Part shown: one piece after another, positions 44,000 through 51,522 of the stretch
How the letters are laid out: each line of letters begins with the position of its first letter
Numbering within the stretch: position 1 is the stretch's first letter
From: Bacillota bacterium
GTDB taxonomy: Bacteria; Bacillota; Clostridia; Acetivibrionales; DTU013
Direction of reading: 5' to 3'
Assembly (NCBI GenBank): GCA_023411575.1
Contig: JAEYOP010000040.1
Location: forward strand, 124,001-188,000
Length of the DNA stretch: 64,000 nucleotides
Notes under the pieces: generated by a model
Told to the model about the DNA's origin: nothing
What the model saw: the letters and a program-made list of their open reading frames with translations, nothing else
Database searches by the model: none
Translations under genes and position numbers: made by a program

Positions 44000-44938
44000 A
44001 TGAATGAGATAAAGAAGGTCTATTTGATAGGGTTGGGCGCGATCGGCGGCGCATATGCGGGAAGAATCCAGGAAAATTGCCCGGGCTGTCTTCGGGTCAT
44101 TGTAAACAGCGAGAGAGCCGGGCGATATGCGGAATCCGGCATCCACATCAATGGCAAAGCAATTGACTTTGACTATATCCAGCCGCAAGCCGTCAAAGAA
44201 CATGCCGATCTTATTCTTATCGCTGTAAAGCAGCACCACCTTAATCAGACCATAGAAGACATTCGGGGGCTGGTAGGCCCCAACACCATTCTATTGTCCC
44301 TATTAAACGGCATCTCCAGCGAAGAAATCATCGGAAAGGCTTATGGCATGGACAAAATGCTCCATTCCTTCTGCGTTGGTACGGATTCCACAAGGACGGG
44401 TACCGAAATTCGATATGGCAAAATCGGAAACATTATCTTCGGGGATGCGGTAAATTCGGGTACGTCATTGAAAGTAAATGCCGTAAGGGAATTCTTCGAT
44501 AAAGCCAATGTGCCTTATCAAGTGCCTGACGATATTCTCCGGGAACAATGGTGGAAATTCATGATGAATGTGGGCATCAACCAGGTTTCGGCAGTCTTGC
44601 GGGCGTCTTACGGCACATTCCAGAAACCCGGGGAGGCCAGAAGCCTCATGTTTTCGGCCTCGCAGGAAGTACTGGACATATCCGCCAGAGCCGGCATCCC
44701 TCTGCGCAGGGAGGATATCGACCGCTATGCCGGTATCCTTGATACCCTCTCCCCCGAAGGAAAAACCTCTATGCTTCAGGATGTGGAAGCAGGCCGGAAG
44801 ACGGAAGTCGAAATATTCGCAGGTACCGTGATGGAGCTTGGCAAAAAATATGGCATCCCCACTCCGGTTAACGATGTCCTTTATAAATTGATAAAAGCCA
44901 TCGAGCAGATGGTACGCATTGAGGCATCCATTGAATAA
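44000..44938 (+). CDS. Ketopantoate reductase family protein (PanE/ApbA-like)
   Basis: A 312-residue NADPH-dependent dehydrogenase. The N-terminal motif VYLIGLGAIGGAYAGRI is the GxGxxG dinucleotide site. The middle has IKQHHLNQ-type and LSLLNGISSEE segments, and the C-terminal domain has WKFMMNVGINQVSAVLRASYG, matching the family Lys/Asn/Ser region. The classic reaction reduces 2-dehydropantoate to pantoate for CoA synthesis. No other pantothenate gene is adjacent, so another 2-keto-acid substrate is possible. Has its own promoter. Confidence 0.85.
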   Translation: MNEIKKVYLIGLGAIGGAYAGRIQENCPGCLRVIVNSERAGRYAESGIHINGKAIDFDYIQPQAVKEHADLILIAVKQHHLNQTIEDIRGLVGPNTILLSLLNGISSEEIIGKAYGMDKMLHSFCVGTDSTRTGTEIRYGKIGNIIFGDAVNSGTSLKVNAVREFFDKANVPYQVPDDILREQWWKFMMNVGINQVSAVLRASYGTFQKPGEARSLMFSASQEVLDISARAGIPLRREDIDRYAGILDTLSPEGKTSMLQDVEAGRKTEVEIFAGTVMELGKKYGIPTPVNDVLYKLIKAIEQMVRIEASIE

Positions 44939-45000
44939 TCTCCCTTTGGAGCGTGCCCGGCATGAAGTGGAGCAAGGAACCCGCCCCTCTTTGTGAATTA

Positions 45001-45029
45001 TTGACATCTCTTCAACCGAGATATAGTAT
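45001..45029 (+). promoter_or_regulatory. Sigma-A promoter of the epimerase gene
   Basis: TTGACA, 17 bases, TAGTAT (45024-45029). Predicted start near 45036, about 28-37 bases before the likely start codon. It lies downstream of the first in-frame ATG (44953), which argues against that start. Confidence 0.75.
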
Positions 45030-45063
45030 TGTATCAGAGTATAACATTCATATTGCGAAAGTG

Positions 45064-46092
45064 GTGATTGATATAAAAGCATTATTTATTGGTGGAACAG
45101 GGATAATCAGTCAGGCTATTTCCAGGCTGCTGATCAAACAGGGCTGTGAATTATATTTACTCAACCGGGGCAATCGTTTACAGGAATTTGAAAGTCCTGA
45201 TGTTAAATTCATCCATTGTGATATCAATGATGAAGAAAAGGCTCGGAAGCTGCTGGACGGTATGAGTTTTGATGTCGTCGCAGACTTCATCGCGTTTGTT
45301 CCGGCACAATTAGAACGGGATTACAGGTTATTTAAGGATAAGACAAAGCAGTTCATCTTTATTAGTTCTGCTTCCGCATATCAAAAGCCGCTATCCCACT
45401 ATAGGATAAATGAAGGCACTCCCCTTTCCAATCCTTACTGGGAATACTCAAGAAACAAGATTGACTGCGAAGACTATCTTATGAAAATGTACCGTGAAAA
45501 CGGATTTCCGGTTACAATTGTCAGACCAAGCCATACATACGACGAACGCTCTATTCCTTTAGGCGTCCAGGGCGCCAAGGGTCCCTGGCAGGTAGCAAAA
45601 CGTATGCTGGAAGGAAAACCGGTTATTATTCATGGAGATGGGACTTCATTATGGACCATGACGCACAACAGTGACTTTGCAAAAGGCTTTGTCGGATTAA
45701 TGGACAATATACATGCCATTGGAGAGGCTGTACAGATCACTTCAGATGAAACCTTGACCTGGAACCAGATTTACCAGAGCATTGCTGATGCCTTAGGAGT
45801 TAAGCTAAATGCTGTTTATGTAGCTTCCTCTTTTTTAGCCGCTTGCAGCAATCTGGATTTTGAAGGAAGCTTAATTGGGGATAAAGCCAATTCCGTTGTG
45901 TTTGATAATTCCAAACTCAAGCGCCTCGTTCCTGATTTTGTTGCTGCAACACGCTTTGGTCAAGGTGTTCGTCAAACTATAAAATATGTCCTGGAGCATC
46001 CTGAGTATCAGATTGAGGACAAAGAATTTGATGAATGGTGCGATAAAGTCATCCTTGCTATAAACAATGCTATTAAAGAAATAAATAAGTAA
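45064..46092 (+). CDS. NAD-dependent epimerase/dehydratase family protein
   Basis: About 342 residues of the extended SDR superfamily. ALFIGGTGIISQAI gives the nucleotide-binding GxxGxxS motif right at the N-terminus, and YWEYSRNKIDCED the catalytic Tyr-x3-Lys. The C-terminal half is substrate-binding. Start choice is open. ATG 44953 lies before the promoter. GTG 45061/45064 has no ribosome site. An ATA at 45073, which would give the usual KALFIGGTG start, is preceded by GGTGAT at ideal spacing. The gene is much more AT-rich than most of the window, suggesting recent acquisition. Substrate unknown; nucleotide sugar is likely. Confidence 0.82.
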   Translation: MIDIKALFIGGTGIISQAISRLLIKQGCELYLLNRGNRLQEFESPDVKFIHCDINDEEKARKLLDGMSFDVVADFIAFVPAQLERDYRLFKDKTKQFIFISSASAYQKPLSHYRINEGTPLSNPYWEYSRNKIDCEDYLMKMYRENGFPVTIVRPSHTYDERSIPLGVQGAKGPWQVAKRMLEGKPVIIHGDGTSLWTMTHNSDFAKGFVGLMDNIHAIGEAVQITSDETLTWNQIYQSIADALGVKLNAVYVASSFLAACSNLDFEGSLIGDKANSVVFDNSKLKRLVPDFVAATRFGQGVRQTIKYVLEHPEYQIEDKEFDEWCDKVILAINNAIKEINK

Positions 46093-46157
46093 TTTTATGT
46101 ATCTGAGTAAGGGTCCCCTGCTGCCGCATTGTCAGGGAAGAGACAGGATAGAGAATT

Positions 46158-48035
46158 TTAAATCGCCTCACCGCGTTTGAACTGGCTGGAATACAGATCG
46201 AAGTATCTGCCTTCCAGGGCGATCAGTTCATCGTGGTTGCCCTTTTCCACTATGGTTCCCCTGTCGATGACCATGATCACATCCGCGTCCCGGATGGTGC
46301 TCAGCCGGTGGGCGATGATAAAGCTGGTCCTGCCGTCCATCAGTTTGAGCATGGCCTCCTGGATGTGAAGCTCGGTACGGGTATCCACACTGCTTGTCGC
46401 TTCATCCAGAATCAGGATCGACGGATCGGCTAGAATCGCCCTGGTTATGGCCAGCAGCTGCCGCTGTCCCTGGCTGAGGTTGCTGCCGCTCTCCGCCAGC
46501 TCCGTATCATATCCCATGGGCAGGCGGCGGATAAAGGCATCCGCGTTTGCCATCACTGCGGCCCTATGGACCTCCTCGTCCGTCGCATCCAGCTTACCGT
46601 AAAGGATATTCTCCCGGATCGTACCGGAAAAGAGATACGTATCCTGAAGGACGATCCCGAAGCATTTCCGGAGGCTATCCCGGGTATACTCCCGGATATC
46701 ATGCCCGTCAATAAAGATCCTTCCGCCGGTGACATCATAAAACCGGGCAAGCAGATTCACGACCGTCGTCTTTCCGGCGCCGGTGGGTCCTACAAGGGCC
46801 GTGTTGCTTCCGGCTTCCGCATGGAAGCTGACCTCCTTCAATACGGACACATCCGGCCTGTAACCAAAGGCTACGTTCTCAAAGACGACCCGGCCCTGCG
46901 TGTTTTCGAGCTTTATGGCTTGCGGCGCATCGGGGGTCTCCTCTGCTTCGTCCATGATCTCAAAGACCCTTTCCGCTCCGGCTACCGCCGTCTGAAGCGT
47001 GTTGAAGGTATTGGCGATGTTGTTCAGCGGCCTGGAAAACTGTCTCGAGTAGCTGAGGAAGCTTGCAATCACGCCGATGTCAATCCGGTTCTGGACGGCC
47101 AGATAGCCGCCAACCCCTGCAACCGCCGTAAACCCGATGTTGCTTATGACGTTCATCAAGGGCATCATGAAGCCCGACCAGATCTGCGCCTGGATGCCCA
47201 CCTTGCACAGCCCGTCATTGATCGCATCAAACCGGCCCGTTACCTTTTGCTCCTGGTTGAACGCCTTTACGACGTGAATTCCTGAAATGGACTCCTCGAT
47301 GTGTCCGTTCAATTTCCCGAGCTCCGCCTGCTGCCGCTTGAACAGGACCTTCGTCCTGGCGGTTATGGTCTTTGTGAGCAGGACAACCAGCGGCACCGTA
47401 ATCAAGCTCGCCAGGGTCAGCAGAGGGCTGAGGACCAGCATCATTAGGAAGGAACCGGCTACCGCAATACAATCGGAAAGCAGCTGCGTCGTTGACTGCG
47501 ATATGGTGGTGCTTACATTGTCGATATCGTTAGTCAGCCGGCTCATCAGATCGCCGTGGCTGCGGGTGTCGAAGAAGGAAACCGGCAGCTTGTGCAGCTT
47601 TTCAAACAGGGTACGCCGCAAATTATAGACAATTCTCTGCGAAACGCCGGCCATCAGCCAGCCCTGGAGCAGATTCACTGCTCCGGCCGTAAAATAGGAA
47701 ACGAGAAGGACCGTGATCATGATCCCGAGGAGATCGAAATCTACGGCATTCCTGCCCGAAGCGACCGCTTTCACGGCTTTTCCGATCCAATAGGGCGCGG
47801 ACAAACCGATACCGGCATCCAGGAGCACCAGAAGCACAACGATTCCGAGGATTTTGCGCTCTTTGCCAAAATAGGCCCACAATCGGCCCATGGTCTTTCT
47901 GAAGTTTTTCGGTTTGACCACGGGCTCCATGCCCCGCGGTCCGCCGCCGCGCCTCGGCCCTCCGAAGCCTCCCAGGCTCTGGGGAACGGCCGTGTCCCTG
48001 TTCGGCCTGTTGTCCTGTTCATTGCCGCCCGGCAT
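46158..48035 (-). CDS. ABC exporter half-transporter, canonical NBD
   Basis: A 625-residue fused membrane/ATPase protein. The N-terminal tail is Gly/Arg/Pro-rich. Six membrane segments follow, then an ATPase domain with Walker A GPTGAGKTT, signature NLSQGQRQLL, Walker B ILILDEATSSVD and H-loop AHRLST, all canonical. It overlaps the upstream partner gene by 17 bases, with ATG 48035 after GGAGGGG. Together they should form a heterodimeric multidrug or lipid exporter of the BmrCD/TM287-288 type. Confidence 0.93.
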   Translation of the reverse strand: MPGGNEQDNRPNRDTAVPQSLGGFGGPRRGGGPRGMEPVVKPKNFRKTMGRLWAYFGKERKILGIVVLLVLLDAGIGLSAPYWIGKAVKAVASGRNAVDFDLLGIMITVLLVSYFTAGAVNLLQGWLMAGVSQRIVYNLRRTLFEKLHKLPVSFFDTRSHGDLMSRLTNDIDNVSTTISQSTTQLLSDCIAVAGSFLMMLVLSPLLTLASLITVPLVVLLTKTITARTKVLFKRQQAELGKLNGHIEESISGIHVVKAFNQEQKVTGRFDAINDGLCKVGIQAQIWSGFMMPLMNVISNIGFTAVAGVGGYLAVQNRIDIGVIASFLSYSRQFSRPLNNIANTFNTLQTAVAGAERVFEIMDEAEETPDAPQAIKLENTQGRVVFENVAFGYRPDVSVLKEVSFHAEAGSNTALVGPTGAGKTTVVNLLARFYDVTGGRIFIDGHDIREYTRDSLRKCFGIVLQDTYLFSGTIRENILYGKLDATDEEVHRAAVMANADAFIRRLPMGYDTELAESGSNLSQGQRQLLAITRAILADPSILILDEATSSVDTRTELHIQEAMLKLMDGRTSFIIAHRLSTIRDADVIMVIDRGTIVEKGNHDELIALEGRYFDLYSSQFKRGEAI

Positions 48036-49767
48036 CGTCCATCCCCTCCTTCCCGATCTGCGAAAGGTAAATTTCCCTGTACACGGCGCAGGTGCGCAGC
48101 AATTCCTCATGGGTACCAAGACCCGCCATAATTCCGTCGTCCAGAACGATGATCCGGTCGGCGCTCATCATGGAAGCGATCCTTTGGGAAATGATAAAGC
48201 AGGTCAGGCTTTCGGAATACGCCCTCAACGCCTCCCGGATTTTCGCCTCCGTTTCGATGTCAACCGCGCTCGTACAGTCGTCCAGAATCAGGATCCCGGG
48301 CTGCCTGACCAGGGCCCTCGCCAGCGCGATGCGCTGCTTCTGCCCGCCGGACAGGTTCACGCCGCCCTGGCCGAGCAGGGTTTCATATCCTTCGGGGAAA
48401 GCCGAAATGAACCCGTGGGCCTGTGCCGCCTGCGCCGCCTTCACCACCGCGGCCTCATCCGCATCTTCCCGGCCCCACCGGATATTCTCCAGGATCGTAC
48501 CGGAAAACAGGACGGTTTTCTGGGGAACCACCGCGATAGCCTGCCGCAGCTCCCGCTGGTCCAGGGTTTTTACATCCGCGCCGTCCACCATTACATGGCC
48601 CGAGGTCGTATCATAAAATCGGGGGATCAGGTTGACCAGACTGCTCTTCCCGGCTCCGGTCGAGCCGATGATGCCGACCGTCTCGCCGGGGCGGCACCGG
48701 AAGGTGATATGCTTGAGCACGGGATCGCCGGACGCTCCCGCATAGGAAAAGCAAACGTCCTGAAACTCGACGCCGCCCTCCGGAGCCTGCAGCCCGGGCC
48801 CGGCCGCCTTCTCCCGCACCATTGCGTTTTCCTCGTGCATGACCTCCGATATCCTGTCCATGGAGGTCTTCGCCCGGATAAACGCATTAAACACAAAAGT
48901 AATCATCATAAGGGATGTAAGAATCTGCGTCATGTAATTGACGAAAGCGATCACCTGGCCTACGAGGACATGGCCCGTATTGACATAGGAGCCTCCGAGC
49001 CAGAGAACCGCAACAATACCTGCGTTCACCGTCAGGGTGATCCCGGGCGAAAAAACCGACATGACCCTCATCGCCGTCGCCGTTACGTCCGACAGCTCCC
49101 GGTTCGGCCCGGCAAACCGCTCCGTTTCATAGTCAAACCGGTTGAACGCCTTGACGACCCGGACGCCGGCCAGGTATTCGCGCATAATGCCATTCACCTT
49201 GTCTATCCCCTTCTGCACCCTGTAGAAAAACGGATAGCCGATTTTGATACTCAGAAAGATCAGAACGCCCACCACAGGAATGACTGCCGCAAGGATCAGC
49301 GCCATCCTTGCGCTCAGGAAAAAAGCCATGACAACGCTCCCGATGCAAAGCAGCGGCGCTTTTACGAAGATCCGCATCAGTCCGTTGACAAAATTCTGGA
49401 CCTGCGTAACGTCATTGGTCAGCCTGGTCACCAGGGAAGCGGTTTTGAAATGATCGATGTTTTCAAAGGAAAAGGTCTGGATTTTCTGAAAAAGGTCCGA
49501 CCGGAGCTCCGTACCGAATTTCTGGGAAACATTGCTGGAAACGATGTTCCGGCTGACGGCCGCCGCTGCGCCCATTGCCGTAACCAGAAGCATGACGGCC
49601 CCGAACTGCAGAATATAGCCTCCGTTTTTCCCTTTGACGCCGATGTCCACAATTTTGGACATGATCGTCGGCTGCGCAAGATCGCACGCTGCTTCCAGCA
49701 TGAGGCAGAATACTGCAAGGCAAAAAGGCTTCCAGTACTTGCCGGCGTATTTCTTCAGAAGGTCCAA
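48019..49767 (-). CDS. ABC exporter half-transporter, degenerate NBD
   Basis: A 582-residue partner of the downstream exporter. Walker A GSTGAGKSS and signature NLSGGQKQRI are intact, but Walker B reads ILILDDCTSAVD, with Asp in place of the catalytic Glu, and the H-loop is ISQRIAS, with Gln in place of His. This one-site degeneracy is the hallmark of heterodimeric exporters. The start is a TTG at 49767 with GAGGTG 9 bases upstream; no closer ATG fits. A promoter stands at 49800-49828. Substrate unknown. Confidence 0.93.
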   Translation of the reverse strand: MDLLKKYAGKYWKPFCLAVFCLMLEAACDLAQPTIMSKIVDIGVKGKNGGYILQFGAVMLLVTAMGAAAAVSRNIVSSNVSQKFGTELRSDLFQKIQTFSFENIDHFKTASLVTRLTNDVTQVQNFVNGLMRIFVKAPLLCIGSVVMAFFLSARMALILAAVIPVVGVLIFLSIKIGYPFFYRVQKGIDKVNGIMREYLAGVRVVKAFNRFDYETERFAGPNRELSDVTATAMRVMSVFSPGITLTVNAGIVAVLWLGGSYVNTGHVLVGQVIAFVNYMTQILTSLMMITFVFNAFIRAKTSMDRISEVMHEENAMVREKAAGPGLQAPEGGVEFQDVCFSYAGASGDPVLKHITFRCRPGETVGIIGSTGAGKSSLVNLIPRFYDTTSGHVMVDGADVKTLDQRELRQAIAVVPQKTVLFSGTILENIRWGREDADEAAVVKAAQAAQAHGFISAFPEGYETLLGQGGVNLSGGQKQRIALARALVRQPGILILDDCTSAVDIETEAKIREALRAYSESLTCFIISQRIASMMSADRIIVLDDGIMAGLGTHEELLRTCAVYREIYLSQIGKEGMDDAGRQ

Positions 49768-49799
49768 TTCCGGTGCACCTCGATAAAATAGTCAATCCT

Positions 49800-49828
49800 A
49801 TTGTATCAAAGCTTTACGGCATATTCAA
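49800..49828 (-). promoter_or_regulatory. Sigma-A promoter of the ABC exporter operon
   Basis: On the minus strand TTGAAT (49823-49828), 17 bases, TACAAT (49800-49805), 33 bases before the TTG start codon. Confidence 0.75.
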
Positions 49829-49857
49829 AAAATTATTGCCCCTATTCTGCGGCAGAA

Positions 49858-51258
49858 TCATTTCTTTCCGATGGAATAAATATCTGAGAATTCCACGGAA
49901 ATTCGGTTCGTATAACCCGGTTCGCGAATGACCTTGTACCGGAGCGCTTCCTCGTCTGCCTCGTTGTAGGGCAGGAAGATGGTAAAGCTTGTCCCCTGTC
50001 CTTCCTCGCTGACAAAGTGAATGGTGCCGCCGTGCATCTCCACAAGCGACTTGACCAGGCTGAGGCCGATTCCGCTGCCCTCGTGCTGCCTCGTAAAAAT
50101 GCAGTCGATCTGGCAGAAGCGTTGGAATATCCTGCTTTGCTTCTCCGCCGGAATTCCTATCCCGTTATCCTCTACCTTGATGTGCAAACCGTCCGGGCTT
50201 CCGGATATCCCCACCGAAATCTTTCCGCCCCTGGGCGTAAACTTGACGGCGTTGGAGAGCAAATTCAGCAGGATTCTTTCTATTTTTTCATCATCGCAGG
50301 CCATGGTCCTGCTTGGAATGTCGGTTTCGAAAGTGACGGTGATCCCTTCGTTCAATGTATACTCCGAGACGGATAAAGTAATGGACCGGATCAGATCCAC
50401 GACGTCGCAATTCCGGAAGTTCATTTCGAAGGATTTCGCCTCGATCCTGGAGAGATCAATCAGGTTGTTGGCGAGTCTGAGAAGTCTGTAACTGTTTTTC
50501 TTAAGGACCGCGACCCTTTTAATGACCTTGTCGCGGCTTACGGCATACTGGTCGGCGGTCAGGTACAGCTCCATCAGTTGCAGGGAACCCAGGATGACAT
50601 TCAGGGGGGTCCGGAATTCATGGGACATATGGGAGAAGAATTCCGTTTTGATCCTGTCGTTCTCCAGCATTTCCTCCATGATGTGCCGGCTTTCGACAAT
50701 GCTCCGCTGCAGCCCTTCCTCTTCAATATTCGCGTATTGGGCAAACGCGTGGTTGCAGCTTAAAATCCGGCCGTTCATATCCTTGAAATAGGCCGGAATT
50801 GGAATAGTATCCGTCGGGCCTTGCATCGGGCCTTGCGTTGGGCTTTGTGACGGGCTTTGTGACGAACCTTGTGTCAGGCTCTCCAGCCGGCTTAACCGGT
50901 CGCCGAGCTCCTTTTCGGCATCCCTTCTCCTTTCGATCTCTTCCAGGAGTCCGCGTTCCCTGGCCCTGGCCTTGTCTACGGTCTGCCCGAAGGTGTAGGC
51001 CAGCAGATAATAAAGCAGCGTTCCCAGTATGACGGAAAGGTATTTGAACTTTACATCCAAATTAATGTTGAAATAAAGGTTGTATGTCGCCAGGACCACA
51101 CAAAGCGTCGCGGTGGCCATTGCCGGCTTCAATCCGACCGAAATACAGCTGGTCAGGATAAACACAAAGCCGAAAATCCCCTTGATGGATATGGGGACAT
51201 AAGGTATCAGAAACAGTATCAACGATGCCGGATATACAGAGTAATAGATTTTTTTCAT
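49858..51258 (-). CDS. Orphan membrane sensor histidine kinase
   Basis: A 466-residue kinase. Four hydrophobic segments occupy residues of about 5-95, with hardly any extracellular loop. A coiled-coil (ARERGLLEEIERRRDAEKEL) and a four-residue repeat linker (QSPS-QSPT-QGPM-QGPT) lead to a PAS-like region (IPAYFKDMNGRILSCNHAF). The dimer domain has the phospho-His in FFSHMSHEFRTPLNVI. The ATPase domain has NLLSNAVKFTP, DNGIGIP and GSGIGLSLVK. No regulator gene is adjacent. ATG 51258 was chosen over GTG 51264. The membrane part may sense a lipid or membrane state. Confidence 0.9.
   Translation of the reverse strand: MKKIYYSVYPASLILFLIPYVPISIKGIFGFVFILTSCISVGLKPAMATATLCVVLATYNLYFNINLDVKFKYLSVILGTLLYYLLAYTFGQTVDKARARERGLLEEIERRRDAEKELGDRLSRLESLTQGSSQSPSQSPTQGPMQGPTDTIPIPAYFKDMNGRILSCNHAFAQYANIEEEGLQRSIVESRHIMEEMLENDRIKTEFFSHMSHEFRTPLNVILGSLQLMELYLTADQYAVSRDKVIKRVAVLKKNSYRLLRLANNLIDLSRIEAKSFEMNFRNCDVVDLIRSITLSVSEYTLNEGITVTFETDIPSRTMACDDEKIERILLNLLSNAVKFTPRGGKISVGISGSPDGLHIKVEDNGIGIPAEKQSRIFQRFCQIDCIFTRQHEGSGIGLSLVKSLVEMHGGTIHFVSEEGQGTSFTIFLPYNEADEEALRYKVIREPGYTNRISVEFSDIYSIGKK
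50812..50871 (-). repeat. Five in-frame 12-base tandem repeats
   Basis: Units at 50812, 50824, 50836, 50848 and 50860 encode a QGPT/QSPS-type tetrapeptide between the coiled coil and the PAS-like domain of the kinase. Copy number changes would preserve the frame and alter linker length. Confidence 0.8.
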
Positions 51259-51267
51259 TACCACACC

Positions 51268-51294
51268 AACAATTACATATATGTGCTAATTGTT
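51268..51294. promoter_or_regulatory. Inverted repeat in the kinase leader
   Basis: AACAATTA (51268-51275) and TAATTGTT (51287-51294), 11 bases apart, between the predicted transcription start and ATG 51258. It could be an operator or a leader hairpin that masks the ribosome site. Confidence 0.4.
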
Positions 51295-51306
51295 ATACAT
51301 TATTAT

Positions 51307-51335
51307 ATAATACCCTCATATCCCCAAAATGACAA
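51307..51335 (-). promoter_or_regulatory. Sigma-A promoter of the orphan kinase
   Basis: On the minus strand TTGTCA (51330-51335), 17 bases, TATTAT (51307-51312), with a start near 51300. Confidence 0.7.
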
Positions 51336-51438
51336 CTGTTTCCCACAAAATAATTGTATTTACAGACATCTATCTGCCGTAAATTGTCGTTAGGCGGAAG
51401 CCCCGCCGGCAGGGAGGAATGACCCATCTGATAATGGG

Positions 51439-51484
51439 AGAAGGGCGTTTCCCATCCCTGCAAGGTATTGGAAAACACCCTTCT
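51439..51484 (-). terminator. Long hairpin after the phosphoketolase gene
   Basis: Arms 51439-51453 and 51470-51484 give a 15-base stem counting two G-U pairs. It starts 38 bases after the phosphoketolase stop. There is no U-run after it on the minus strand, so it may act as a terminator with help or as a 3' stabiliser. The rest of the gap (51336-51438) has a GC-rich GCCGGCGGGG patch and no gene. Confidence 0.55.
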
Positions 51485-51522
51485 CTTTCTCTATTTCCTT
51501 CCGCTTGCGCGGTCCTTTCCTC

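Noticed and set aside
44953..45060. N-terminal extension of the epimerase to ATG 44953
   Set aside because: It would place the start upstream of a good TTGACA-N17-TAGTAT promoter and add residues before the conserved nucleotide-binding strand.
47890..49791. 633-codon plus-strand frame
   Set aside because: It is antisense to the two ABC exporter genes, which have complete ATPase motifs.
51339..51522. Riboswitch or structured RNA between the kinase and phosphoketolase genes
   Set aside because: The region has a long hairpin after the phosphoketolase stop, but no conserved riboswitch core that I recognise, and it lies in the 3' region of that gene.
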